The notes: generated by a model from the sequence alone, not told the origin. A stretch of DNA of 15,303 bases from Parcubacteria group bacterium GW2011_GWD2_43_10 (GCA_000995845.1 LCEZ01000010.1:1-15303), one strand, 5' to 3'; numbered from the stretch's first letter, positions 1 to 6,569 are shown. Program-made: numbers and translations.

Positions 1-3
1 ATT

Positions 4-77
4 TGGTGGACCGTGCGAGAATCGAACTCGCGCCTCTCGGATGCAAACCGAGTGCACTACCATTATGCTAACGGCCC
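4..77 (-). tRNA. tRNA-Ala(UGC)
   Basis: The minus strand folds into a full cloverleaf with acceptor GGGCCGT/ACGGTCC. Pair 3-70 is G:U, the classic alanine identity element. The anticodon stem CTCGG/CCGAG closes loop TTTGCAT, giving anticodon TGC. The T arm is GCGAG-TTCGATT-CTCGC, the discriminator is A, and CCA is encoded (4-6). It lies 8 bp downstream of the small membrane-protein gene and may be co-transcribed with it. Confidence 0.95.
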
Positions 78-85
78 CAGCGATG

Positions 86-337
86 TTATAAAGTCAGGCT
101 TCTAAAGTAGCGAGGTAAAAATGCCCGTCCAACATTACCCAAGAGGCCAGTCATGGTCATAAAGCCTAATATTATGAGAAAAACACCCAGCAACTTATAA
201 AAAATTCTAGTACCGCCCGATGAACCTAGGTGTTCTTCTGGCCAGGGAAGCGTGCCAAAGTTATTAATGATCCATTCTGTTTTCCAGTTCATTAAAAAAC
301 CGGTTAATACCATGGCTATGCCGACAACAATGCCCAT
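86..337 (-). CDS. Small two-helix membrane protein, unknown function
   Basis: An 83-residue protein that I do not recognise as a named family. A hydrophobic N-terminal helix (about residues 2-17) runs into a short polar stretch with tryptophans (WKTEWII, LPWPEEH, SSGGTR; about 18-45). A second hydrophobic helix follows (about 46-68), then a basic tail (GRAFLPRYFRS). It has no cysteine pairs, catalytic motif or cleavable signal peptide, so a two-pass inner-membrane protein is the best description. It starts at ATG 337 with no clear Shine-Dalgarno. A plausible promoter sits just upstream (354-382), after the terminator of the RNHCP gene. It may share a transcript with tRNA-Ala. Confidence 0.6.
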   Translation of the reverse strand: MGIVVGIAMVLTGFLMNWKTEWIINNFGTLPWPEEHLGSSGGTRIFYKLLGVFLIILGFMTMTGLLGNVGRAFLPRYFRSLTL

Positions 338-353
338 ATATTTTGTTTAATTA

Positions 354-382
354 ATTATCAAGTTATAACACGAATTTAGCAA
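354..382 (-). promoter_or_regulatory. Putative sigma70-type promoter for the small membrane protein
   Basis: On the minus strand, -35 TTGCTA (377-382), a 17-bp spacer and -10 GATAAT (354-359). It overlaps the T-tract of the preceding terminator and lies about 17 bp upstream of the ATG. The same -35 hexamer and spacing occur before the GT2 gene at 10595-10623. Confidence 0.45.
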
Positions 383-401
383 AAAATTGCCCCGCTGGCA
401 A
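381..401 (-). terminator. Rho-independent terminator after the RNHCP gene
   Basis: Minus-strand stem TTGCC/GGCAA with loop AGCGG, followed directly by six T. It begins 3 bp after the TGA of the RNHCP gene. It would end the transcript that also carries tRNA-Leu and tRNA-Val(UAC). Confidence 0.75.
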
Positions 402-404
402 ATT

Positions 405-719
405 TCAACGCTTAAATTCAAAGGGAGTGGCCGAGAGTTTTATAACAATTTCTTCGTTGTCACCTGGCTGAACCTTATTAAACTTTTCCAGGCCGCATTT
501 GCTACAACGATGAACTATTAATTTTTCACCCTCGCGTAAAAATAAGCCCATTGGTGGCATCATACCATCGCAGCTTGATAAACGATCTCCCGGATTAATA
601 TCAACGTGTTTACTCCACAAACACTTAGGGCAGTGATTGGTATAGCCTGTGCCTTGAACTACTTGACCACAATTATTGCAAGTAAAATTTTCAGCTCTCT
701 TTTGGAATTTTTTAGGCAT
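405..719 (-). CDS. RNHCP-domain zinc-ribbon protein
   Basis: A 104-residue cytoplasmic protein matching the RNHCP family, small zinc-binding proteins named after a conserved RNHCP motif. Here the motif is TNHCP (residues 27-31), with Thr in place of Arg. Paired cysteines C14/C17, C30/C33 and C72/C75, plus C50, look like zinc-knuckle ligands. The segments NFTCNNCG at the start and HRCSKCGLEKFNKVQPGDN near the end fit the family. Its molecular role is unknown; nucleic-acid or ribosome association is often guessed for such ribbons, but nothing here proves it. It starts at ATG 719, 11 bp downstream of tRNA-Val(UAC), and probably lies on a transcript with the tRNAs. A terminator follows the stop. 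Confidence 0.85.
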   Translation of the reverse strand: MPKKFQKRAENFTCNNCGQVVQGTGYTNHCPKCLWSKHVDINPGDRLSSCDGMMPPMGLFLREGEKLIVHRCSKCGLEKFNKVQPGDNEEIVIKLSATPFEFKR

Positions 720-730
720 TAAACAAAGAA

Positions 731-807
731 TGGTGGGCGCTTAGGGACTTGAACCCCAGACCTTCTGCGTGTAAAGCAGACGCTCTAACCAGCTGAGCTA
801 AGCGCCC
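731..807 (-). tRNA. tRNA-Val(UAC)
   Basis: Full cloverleaf on the minus strand: acceptor GGGCGCT/AGCGCCC, D arm TAGCTCAGCTGGTTAGAGC, anticodon stem TCTGC/GCAGA with loop TTTACAC (anticodon TAC). The T loop is TTCAAGT, the discriminator is A, and CCA is encoded at 731-733. It lies 18 bp downstream of tRNA-Leu. Confidence 0.96.
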
Positions 808-825
808 GTGCCTTCATATTACTAC

Positions 826-913
826 TGGTGCGGACGAGAGGACTTGAACCTCCACAGGGTTTCCCCCACAGGCACCTCAAGCCTGCGCGTATACCAAATT
901 CCGCCACGTCCGC
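826..913 (-). tRNA. tRNA-Leu(GAG)
   Basis: Class II tRNA of 88 nt including an encoded CCA (826-828). Acceptor GCGGACG/CGTCCGC, anticodon stem CAGGC/GCCTG with loop TTGAGGT (anticodon GAG), a long variable arm GGGGG-AAA-CCC, and T loop TTCAAGT. It starts 5 bp after the GIY-YIG stop codon. Its 5' part is partly repeated, in broken form, on the other side of that gene (1165-1276). Confidence 0.95.
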
Positions 914-918
914 AAGAA

Positions 919-1161
919 TTAACTGATAATTGTTTTGATGAACTCTCTACCAATACCAGATTTTAAATATTTTTCTCTCTCGCGTGCTGATATTCTGTCA
1001 GGCCATTCCTCAGTATATATTATTGTATAAGGAGTAAATTTTTTGGTCGATCGAGTTTTACCGATATTATGTTGTTGTAAGCGCCGGTGTACATTTGTTG
1101 TCATCCCAATATACAGACTACCATTTGTTTTGCTTAGCAGTGCATATACATAGTGTTTCAT
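919..1161 (-). CDS. GIY-YIG nuclease-domain protein (short, UPF0213-like)
   Basis: An 80-residue single-domain GIY-YIG protein. YVY at residues 4-6 stands for the GIY segment and YIG is at 17-19. The VHRRLQQHN segment carries the conserved arginine, and ISAREREKYLKSGIGREF near the C terminus holds the usual Glu and the REKxLKSGxGRxF signature of the short family common in Parcubacteria. Relatives cleave DNA as monomeric single-domain nucleases, but the cellular role of this subfamily is unsettled. It has no separate DNA-binding domain, so a sequence-specific homing role is not shown. Its ATG sits 3 bp after the anticodon loop of a broken tRNA-Leu 5' half, and its TAA is 5 bp from the intact tRNA-Leu. 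The gene is therefore bracketed by tRNA-Leu sequence. Confidence 0.85.
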   Translation of the reverse strand: MKHYVYALLSKTNGSLYIGMTTNVHRRLQQHNIGKTRSTKKFTPYTIIYTEEWPDRISAREREKYLKSGIGREFIKTIIS

Positions 1162-1164
1162 ATA

Positions 1165-1224
1165 ACCTCAAGCCAGCGCGCCTGCCTGCCGGCAGGCAGG
1201 TATACCAAATTCCGCCACCCGCGC
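1165..1224 (-). pseudogene. Broken tRNA-Leu 5' half (copy B)
   Basis: Sense strand GCGCGGG (acceptor-like) then TGGCGGAATTTGGTATA, a 20-bp palindromic insert, and CGCGCTGGC followed by TTGAGGT. Apart from the insert and a few changes this matches tRNA-Leu(GAG) from the acceptor through the anticodon loop. The match stops exactly after the anticodon loop, and the GIY-YIG ATG follows 3 bp later. The matching 3' half (CCCGCGC acceptor strand) is not present downstream, so no cloverleaf can form. Confidence 0.8.
1181..1200. repeat. 20-bp perfect GC-rich palindrome in broken tRNA-Leu
   Basis: CCTGCCTGCC joined directly to its exact reverse complement. It is inserted in the D arm of tRNA-Leu copy B, between TATA and CGCG. 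Related GGCAGG/GGCGGG blocks occur at 1247-1264, 11348-11357 and 11455-11464, all inside tRNA-derived sequence. When read as protein the unit gives LPAGRQ-type peptides, which from memory recur in CPR hypothetical proteins. Confidence 0.85.
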
Positions 1225-1235
1225 TTGTGTTAATT

Positions 1236-1276
1236 ATACCAATTCTCTGCCCACCACAGGCAGGCGCCACGTCCGC
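1236..1276 (-). pseudogene. Broken tRNA-Leu 5' end (copy A)
   Basis: Sense strand GCGGACGTGGCG is identical to the first 12 nt of the intact tRNA-Leu. It is interrupted by an imperfect palindrome (CTGCC-CACCACA-GGCAG on the plus strand, 1247-1263). It then resumes as GAATTGGTATA, one T shorter than the intact gene, and diverges. Copy B begins about 12 nt further on. The TGGTATAAT at 1233-1241 would by chance make an extended -10 element for the GIY-YIG gene, but no -35 box is apparent. Confidence 0.65.
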
Positions 1277-1287
1277 GCAAAAAGATT

Positions 1288-1629
1288 TTAAGCCGCCCGA
1301 TCCGCTACTTCCTTTATCTTCTTGCCGTAATCTCTCATGTAGTAAAGCTTGGCTCGCCTGACTTTAAGTTGTTTCACCACCTCAATGGCAGTGATAGTAG
1401 GAAGTTGTAATGGGAAAATGCGTTCCACACCAATACCATTGGAGACTTTACGGACAGTAATAGTAGAGTTGGTTCCATTGCCACCTCTTTTGGCTAGCAC
1501 CACCCCTTCAAAGATCTGAATGCGTTCTTTTTCTTCACCCTTGGCATTAAGCTCTTTTATTTTTTGGTGAACCTTAACTACCTGGCCAGGTTTGATGGAA
1601 TTATATTTATCCTTGTTTTCTTGAGACAT
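1288..1629 (-). CDS. rplS: 50S ribosomal protein L19
   Basis: A ribosomal protein at the 30S-50S interface. The family core is complete: IKPGQVVKVHQKI, RIQIFEGVVLAKRGG, STITVRKVSNGIGVERIFPL and the basic tail VRRAKLYYMRDYGKK. I chose ATG 1629 (113 aa, the usual length). An in-frame TTG at 1647 would add six residues, but it lies only about 7 nt from the predicted transcription start of the promoter at 1661-1689. Neither start has a convincing Shine-Dalgarno. It lies downstream of gmk with its own promoter, and the broken tRNA-Leu pieces begin 12 bp after the stop. Confidence 0.95.
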   Translation of the reverse strand: MSQENKDKYNSIKPGQVVKVHQKIKELNAKGEEKERIQIFEGVVLAKRGGNGTNSTITVRKVSNGIGVERIFPLQLPTITAIEVVKQLKVRRAKLYYMRDYGKKIKEVADRAA

Positions 1630-1660
1630 ATTATGAAATTTAAGCAATAAGTGCCAAGCT

Positions 1661-1689
1661 AGGATACCCTATTATTAGTTGTTAGTCAA
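1661..1689 (-). promoter_or_regulatory. Putative promoter for rplS
   Basis: On the minus strand, -35 TTGACT (1684-1689), a 17-bp spacer and -10 TATCCT (1661-1666). The -35 overlaps the last codons of gmk. The predicted start near 1654 gives a leader of about 25 nt to the ATG at 1629. Confidence 0.55.
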
Positions 1690-2267
1690 GACTGGGCATT
1701 ATTTAGTTTATTGATGATATTAGCCACCCGCTTGGTAGTTTCTGCTAATTTGCCCCACCGGTTTATAATAATATAATCATAATGTTTTATGGCTTTAAGT
1801 TCTTTCTGGGCTTCTTGCCAGCGGTATTTTTTTTGTTTTAAGGTCATTTTTTTAGAAAGAAAAATTCTCCGCCTAACTTCATTAGTTGATTCCGCCGTTA
1901 TAAAGATAGTTATTGCCTGGGGCATTTGTTTAACTACTTTTTTTGTGCCCTGGACGTCAATATTAATAATTACATCTTGCCTTTTATTTAAGGCGGAGAT
2001 TACCGGTTTTTTCGGCGTGCCAAATCTGCCGCCTCTAACATAAGCCCATTCTAGTAATTCACCTTTCTTAATTAATTCATCAAATTTTTTATCAGTTAAA
2101 AAATTCAATTCCACGCCAGACTTTTCTCCAGGGCGTTTGGCGCGGGTGGTATTAGTAACAATGCCGGTAAGCCCCAAAGCTTTGTTCTTTTTAAGAGTAC
2201 GAACCACTGAATCTTTACCCACCTGTGATGGCCCAGAAATTATAAATAATTTGCCAGTTTTTTTCAT
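1686..2267 (-). CDS. gmk: Guanylate kinase
   Basis: Cytosolic enzyme phosphorylating GMP to GDP with ATP. At 193 aa it fits the family. The P-loop is at residues 12-20. The GMP-binding region has TTRAKRPGE, a LEWAYVRGGRFGTP stretch and NIDVQGTKKV, and the LID-like R/K-rich segment is around EVRRRIFLSKK. The oddity is the P-loop: GPSQVGKDS, where guanylate kinases normally have GKST. GKDS is typical of PhnN, a homologue acting on ribose 1,5-bisphosphate. The rest of the protein reads as guanylate kinase, so I keep that call. Its ATG overlaps the rluD stop by 4 bp (ATGA), indicating translational coupling in a cca-rluD-gmk unit. Confidence 0.88.
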   Translation of the reverse strand: MKKTGKLFIISGPSQVGKDSVVRTLKKNKALGLTGIVTNTTRAKRPGEKSGVELNFLTDKKFDELIKKGELLEWAYVRGGRFGTPKKPVISALNKRQDVIINIDVQGTKKVVKQMPQAITIFITAESTNEVRRRIFLSKKMTLKQKKYRWQEAQKELKAIKHYDYIIINRWGKLAETTKRVANIINKLNNAQS

Positions 2268-3190
2268 GAGAGTGAGTTTAGGAAATCTGACAGTTCTTTT
2301 GGTAAGGGTGAGGAAAAAGTCTGCCTCTGGCTAGCCAAGTCAGTAAAAGAAAGTGTTTGAGCATGGAGGAAAATTCTGCCAGGGGTGTTTTTAAAAGCCA
2401 GTTTAGGCGGTCGATAAAGCTGATCGCCAACTAACGGGTAGCCTAAAGCAGCCAAATGGGCGCGGATTTGGTGAGTCCGCCCGGTTTCCAATTTTAATTT
2501 TAGCAAAGTTACTTTTTGCCATTGTTTGGCTACGGCGTAATGAGTAATAGCTTCCCGTGTATCATCTCCTGCCTTATTTCTGGCGGCAATTTTACCATGA
2601 TTGCGTTTGGAGCGAGCCAGCGGGAAGTTTATAGTGCCAGAGGGCTGAGATAATTGGCCGATTACTAAACCAACATATTCTTTATCAATTGTCCTGTCCT
2701 GAAATTGTTTTTTAAGATGCTCATACATTTGGTTGTTGCGAGTAATTACCAACAGGCCGGAAACTTCCCGATCCAGCCGGTGCACAATGCCAGGCCGTAA
2801 CGGGTCGTCGCCTACGCTGGCAATTTCCGGGTATTTGGCTATAAGGCCGTCAACTAAGGTTGGTTCGTTAACTCCAGCGGCCGGATGCACTACTAAACCA
2901 GCTGGCTTATCTATTATTAAATAATCCGCTGTTTCGGCAATTAATTTATAAGGCACGTCCTTATTGGGCGTGACCGTAATTTTTATCGGTTCCGCTAGGT
3001 TTTTCAGCTCAATTGAGTCACCAGATTTTAGCCAGTGATGGACAACAACTTTTTTATCATTGACTGTAATATTGCCCTCGCGAATAGCGCGTTGCAAAAC
3101 CGAGCGGGAATAATCAGGTAGAGCAGCATGCAAAAATTTATCCAACCTAGTTGGTTCGTGTAATTCTGGCGCGCTTAAACTCTTATTCAT
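2264..3190 (-). CDS. rluD: Pseudouridine synthase, RluA/RluD family
   Basis: A 308-residue RNA pseudouridine synthase. An N-terminal S4 RNA-binding domain (about residues 13-62, LDKFLHAAL...SRSVLQRAIREGNITVN) is followed by the catalytic domain. That domain has KPAGLVVHP (95-103) and the signature HRLDREVSG (137-145), with Asp140 as the catalytic residue. The usual HRLDxxTSG has Val here in place of Thr. GRTHQIRAHLAALGYPLVGDQLY further on is the conserved C-terminal motif. The S4 domain suggests an RluD-like enzyme acting on large-subunit rRNA, although RluC cannot be excluded. It overlaps cca upstream and gmk downstream by 4 bp each, so the three genes are probably translated in series. Confidence 0.92.
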   Translation of the reverse strand: MNKSLSAPELHEPTRLDKFLHAALPDYSRSVLQRAIREGNITVNDKKVVVHHWLKSGDSIELKNLAEPIKITVTPNKDVPYKLIAETADYLIIDKPAGLVVHPAAGVNEPTLVDGLIAKYPEIASVGDDPLRPGIVHRLDREVSGLLVITRNNQMYEHLKKQFQDRTIDKEYVGLVIGQLSQPSGTINFPLARSKRNHGKIAARNKAGDDTREAITHYAVAKQWQKVTLLKLKLETGRTHQIRAHLAALGYPLVGDQLYRPPKLAFKNTPGRIFLHAQTLSFTDLASQRQTFSSPLPKELSDFLNSLS

Positions 3191-4674
3191 ATCTGCTTTT
3201 TAAGATAATTTATGGCTTGGCGTTTGGTTTTTACCAAACTAGACAGCTGAGCTTCTTCTAACTTTTTTAATAGTAAACCAACACTTGGGCCAGGTTTAAT
3301 ATTAAAACTCTTCATTATTTCTTCACCTGAGAGTAACAGCTTGAGTTTGCCAGAGGTTAGTTTTTTGCTGACCTCCTTTATTCTGTTTTGCAGTTCAGTT
3401 AATTTAGGCGTGAGTAAGCGGCCGTCATGAGGTCTGGTGGCGTGCATATCAGCAAAAATTACTTGTTGTAATTCCTGGCCCTTGATTTGGTCTTTCAAAA
3501 AGTAGCGATAGACTGTGGCCGGCTTAAATATTTCTGGACTGCCATGAGCTAGTAAAAGGTGGTTTTGTACCAACCAAGTAACAGTGTCAGTATTTATTTG
3601 TCCAGCTTCAGGGTTGGTGAAACTTGTGAGTCTTAGTCGCTGGCAAATATCTGGTACCATTTTAGCGCCAGCGACATCATGCCCGTCAGTTCTGATACGG
3701 TCTACCTTATCTTTCAGGGGCGTTTTTATAGTTACTGGCTTACCAATATCATGCAACAGCGTAGCGAGTATTACATTTAGACTTGGTTTGCTTTTGCCAA
3801 AAAATTCTCGCCATTCCGGCACCTCAAACGAGCCCAGCGCCAGTTTAGTGTGTTCCCAAACATCACCCTCACTATGAAACTCTGGCGGCTGAGGCACGCC
3901 CTTAAGCTTTTCCACTTCAGGTAATAATTGGGCAATAAAACCAGTTTTATCAAACAACCCCAAAGCCATTACCGGGTTTGCCTGTAGGGCTTTAAGTAAT
4001 TCACGGGCAATAATTTCCCGCGGTACCAACCAATCACCAGTGCGTCTGCCATTGCTGGATTTTTGACTTAATAAGGTAATAGCTTCTAAGGTGGTTGGCT
4101 CAATTTTAAAATTCAGCTGGCAAGCCTGCCTTAGCCCCCGTAAAGTGCGGGAAAGGTCTTCTTTAAATCTTTTTTCTGGCTTACCTACAGTTCTAATAAT
4201 TCCTTTTTTAATATCCGATAAGCCCCGTGAAGGATCTATCAGGTTATTATTTTCCAAATCCAGTGCTAAAGCATTGATAGTAAAATCACGCCGCAATAAA
4301 TCGTCTTCAATTGGCAAATCAGGCTGACTTTGAATTTTAAAATCACGGTATTGGCCGCTGCCAACACTCACATGTTCAGTGCGCGGTAAGGCTACATCAA
4401 TCGCTTCGCCCGCCCAGCCAGCAGGTTGCCATTTAAATACGCCAAAAGTTTTACCAACCAAGTTTACTTGGCCATGGTCGGCTAGCCAGCGTTCAAGTTT
4501 TGGAATAGGTACGCTCCCCACAACCAAGTCATAATCTTTGGTTGGTCGTTCTAATATCAAATCGCGCACAGCGCCACCCACCAAATAAACTCGGGCAAAA
4601 GATAGATCCTGTACTAGCCGAGCAGTGATTGCTTTGAGATTGCGGGGAATTTGCTTAAATTGCGTAATAGCCAT
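3187..4674 (-). CDS. cca: CCA tRNA nucleotidyltransferase with HD domain
   Basis: A class II nucleotidyltransferase of 495 aa that adds or repairs the 3' CCA of tRNAs. The head domain has GGAVRD (33-38) and the metal-binding DYD (47-49), then RRDFTINALAL (128-138) with the arginines that read the incoming base. A C-terminal HD domain has HSEGDVWEHT and LLHDIGKP (near 305-312), pointing to added phosphohydrolase activity. All intact tRNA genes in this window already encode CCA, so repair is the likelier main job here. It is the first gene of cca-rluD-gmk. Its ATG is preceded by a 23-bp sequence identical to the one before the TMTC-like gene. Confidence 0.93.
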   Translation of the reverse strand: MAITQFKQIPRNLKAITARLVQDLSFARVYLVGGAVRDLILERPTKDYDLVVGSVPIPKLERWLADHGQVNLVGKTFGVFKWQPAGWAGEAIDVALPRTEHVSVGSGQYRDFKIQSQPDLPIEDDLLRRDFTINALALDLENNNLIDPSRGLSDIKKGIIRTVGKPEKRFKEDLSRTLRGLRQACQLNFKIEPTTLEAITLLSQKSSNGRRTGDWLVPREIIARELLKALQANPVMALGLFDKTGFIAQLLPEVEKLKGVPQPPEFHSEGDVWEHTKLALGSFEVPEWREFFGKSKPSLNVILATLLHDIGKPVTIKTPLKDKVDRIRTDGHDVAGAKMVPDICQRLRLTSFTNPEAGQINTDTVTWLVQNHLLLAHGSPEIFKPATVYRYFLKDQIKGQELQQVIFADMHATRPHDGRLLTPKLTELQNRIKEVSKKLTSGKLKLLLSGEEIMKSFNIKPGPSVGLLLKKLEEAQLSSLVKTKRQAINYLKKQI

Positions 4675-4693
4675 AACTCAACGATACCAAAAA
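4671..4693. repeat. 23-bp duplicated leader, copy at cca
   Basis: A 23-bp stretch including the cca start codon and the sense leader TTTTTGGTATCGTTGAGTT. It is identical to 6504-6526 before the TMTC-like gene. On the sense strand it is preceded by a weak hairpin AAACA-TAG-TGTTT running into the T-tract, so here too a terminator-like element abuts the leader. The two copies flank the 4780-6507 gene as direct repeats 1.8 kb apart. The rest of the 105-bp gap to 4780 is AT-rich with no clear promoter; TATACT on the minus strand near 4738-4743 is only a possible -10. Confidence 0.85.
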
Positions 4694-4779
4694 AACACTA
4701 TGTTTAGCGAGGGCAGGACTGCTTTCCTTTATATTTTAGTATAGAACTATCCACTAAGTTCAATTAGTAATAGATACAG

Positions 4780-6507
4780 TTATTCCGGAATAAGGTTAAA
4801 TTCTAAGCCCTTTCTCCCACTTATTATGGCATTATACAACATCTTAATACCTTGAGTTGGCTCTAATTGATAGGCTGCCATGATAGCTGATTTGGCTTTA
4901 TCAAGTTTCCTTAGCTTATATTCAATAATTGCTAGCCTGAACCACAGTTTAACACTGCTTGGATACTTTTTTAATGCCTCCTCAGTAAAGCTTTCAGCCT
5001 TATCTAAATCATTGCCCATTAAATATGCGAAAGACAAATTTTCATAAAATATTTGATATTGTCCCAATTCCAATGCTTTCTCATAAGCAGCAACTGCGAC
5101 CCCATAATCACCAAGATATGTATAGACTATTCCAAGGGTATTATAACTAGTAAAATTAGGATAAATCTTTACAGCCCTTACCGCATGTTCTTTTGCTTCA
5201 TCTACCTTACCTTGCTTAATAAGATTATTAGCAATAGTTATTTCCAATACATGAGATTCAGATACCATCGCATCGTGTGTGGCCAAGGTCAACTCATCTC
5301 GCCAGTCAAAACTTCTAACAAATGTTCGGGTGGAAAAAAGAAGCAGGATAGCGACAATAAAGGTAATGATAAACTTATGGTTTAGATTGATATTATAGGC
5401 TTGGAACAGAGTGCCTATGATGCCTAAAACACCAACCATAGGAAAATAGAACCACCTGTCTGCCACTGTAGCATCCAAGGGGACTATTTGTATGTGAAGA
5501 GACAAACCTATAATCAGGCAGAGACTAAAGAAAAGGTAGGGTTTGAAGTAAGTTAATCTATCTTTTTTGAAGAGTTTTACTCCTAAGTAAGTAATTAGGC
5601 CTAATATCAATAAATCAACAATTAGCGGGATATAAAAATTGTAAATATTTAAAGAGCCAATAATCCAATAATAGGAAGCTGACAAGTACATGGGATAGAA
5701 AAAGGTCTTGAGATAGAAGAACAGTATAGCTGGTATATGCAGAATACGACCCCAAAAATCCAACTCGGCAATTGGTGTATTAAGAGGTAAGTTAAAAAAG
5801 CCTATTGCATTCATCCGTAATGCAAAGTAAATCAGCCCTGTAAAACCAAGTAAGCCTAGAAGCTGATATACATATTTACGGTTATATAAAAGAACATAAA
5901 TCATAGCTACGGGAAAAAACAAAGCTCCCGTTTCCTTAGATAGGATTGATAGGAAAAATAAGAATGTTACCACTACTATACTACCAATAGACTTAGCCCT
6001 AGTTAGTTTATATAAGCCTAGAATACCAAAAAAGAAAAATAGGACATCTTGTAAATCCGCGGCATAAAATACAACTTCGCTATTTAAGGGGTGCACTAGA
6101 AATATTAATGCAAGCACTAAAGCCAGAGGCTTCTTAAAAAACTGAATTAAAATTAGAAACAAAAAAATGACTGAGTATATATGTAGAATTATTGAAAAAA
6201 AATGAAAGGCTATAGCCCTTGGTCCAAAATAAGTAAATATTAATGCATTAATTGTATTAAAGATAGGCTTATAATAATTAGTATTTGTTGATACCTGGCC
6301 AGTAAAAAATCCACCCATGTTTGTGATAGACTGCATTTGAGGATAATCAATCATTTGTGGAATATCATCCCCTACAAAACCATTACCTAATGAATTACCA
6401 AAAACAATAATCCCCAGGATGGAGATTATTAAAATCGCTTTTTTGTTAGTTAGGGTAGCAAAGAAGTTACCAAGTGAATTCTGGAGCCATTGGTTAATAT
6501 TGACCAT
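4780..6507 (-). CDS. TMTC-like GT-C membrane glycosyltransferase with C-terminal TPRs
   Basis: A 575-residue protein. About ten hydrophobic helices fill residues 24-400, followed by a soluble tetratricopeptide region (about 415-560: repeats such as YNTLGIVYTYLGDYGVAVAAYEKALELG and KLWFRLAIIEYKLRKLDKAKSAI). An acidic pair in the first extracytoplasmic loop (FVGDD, Asp47-Asp48), followed by an NYYKPIF motif near 77-83, matches GT-C glycosyltransferases of the PMT/TMTC type. These transfer sugars from polyprenyl-phosphate donors outside the membrane, and the TPRs may bind acceptor protein. The acceptor and sugar are unknown. It lies just downstream of the DUF2079 gene but behind a strong terminator whose T-tract ends 14 bp from the ATG, leaving no room for its own promoter in between. 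It is flanked by 23-bp direct repeats. Confidence 0.8.
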   Translation of the reverse strand: MVNINQWLQNSLGNFFATLTNKKAILIISILGIIVFGNSLGNGFVGDDIPQMIDYPQMQSITNMGGFFTGQVSTNTNYYKPIFNTINALIFTYFGPRAIAFHFFSIILHIYSVIFLFLILIQFFKKPLALVLALIFLVHPLNSEVVFYAADLQDVLFFFFGILGLYKLTRAKSIGSIVVVTFLFFLSILSKETGALFFPVAMIYVLLYNRKYVYQLLGLLGFTGLIYFALRMNAIGFFNLPLNTPIAELDFWGRILHIPAILFFYLKTFFYPMYLSASYYWIIGSLNIYNFYIPLIVDLLILGLITYLGVKLFKKDRLTYFKPYLFFSLCLIIGLSLHIQIVPLDATVADRWFYFPMVGVLGIIGTLFQAYNINLNHKFIITFIVAILLLFSTRTFVRSFDWRDELTLATHDAMVSESHVLEITIANNLIKQGKVDEAKEHAVRAVKIYPNFTSYNTLGIVYTYLGDYGVAVAAYEKALELGQYQIFYENLSFAYLMGNDLDKAESFTEEALKKYPSSVKLWFRLAIIEYKLRKLDKAKSAIMAAYQLEPTQGIKMLYNAIISGRKGLEFNLIPE

Positions 6508-6526
6508 AACTCAACGATACCAAAAA
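6504..6526. repeat. 23-bp duplicated leader, copy at TMTC-like gene
   Basis: Identical over 23 bp to 4671-4693. It spans the start codon, the leader and the T-tract of the terminator at 6522-6544. The flanking coding sequences differ immediately on the gene side, so the identity is not due to homologous genes. Confidence 0.9.
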
Positions 6527-6544
6527 CCTCGCGCTTCGGCGAGG
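6522..6544 (-). terminator. Strong rho-independent terminator after the DUF2079 gene
   Basis: Minus-strand stem CCTCGC/GCGAGG with loop CGAAGC, then TTTTT. It would end the GT2-MTase-flippase-DUF2079 operon. Because the TMTC-like ATG lies only 14 bp beyond the T-tract, it could also act as an attenuator for that gene. Confidence 0.85.
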
Positions 6545-6569
6545 ATTAGTAAATAATTAGATAAAAAAC

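Noticed and set aside
1233..1241. Extended -10 (TGGTATAAT) as a real promoter for the GIY-YIG gene
   Set aside because: It derives from the D-arm sequence of the broken tRNA-Leu copy and has no matching -35, so I do not list it as a promoter.
1095..1361. Plus-strand ORF of 88 aa across the tRNA-Leu fragments
   Set aside because: It overlaps the GIY-YIG gene, the palindromes and the end of rplS on the opposite strand. Its peptide is just translated palindrome and tRNA sequence (LPAGRQ).
1630..1647. TTG start for L19 (119 aa)
   Set aside because: It would leave about 7 nt of leader from the predicted promoter. The extra residues are not part of the family, and ATG 1629 gives the normal length.
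4780..4793. 14-bp palindrome TTATTCCGGAATAA over the TMTC-like stop codon as a terminator
   Set aside because: There is no loop and no T-tract after it; it probably arises from codon sequence at the stop.
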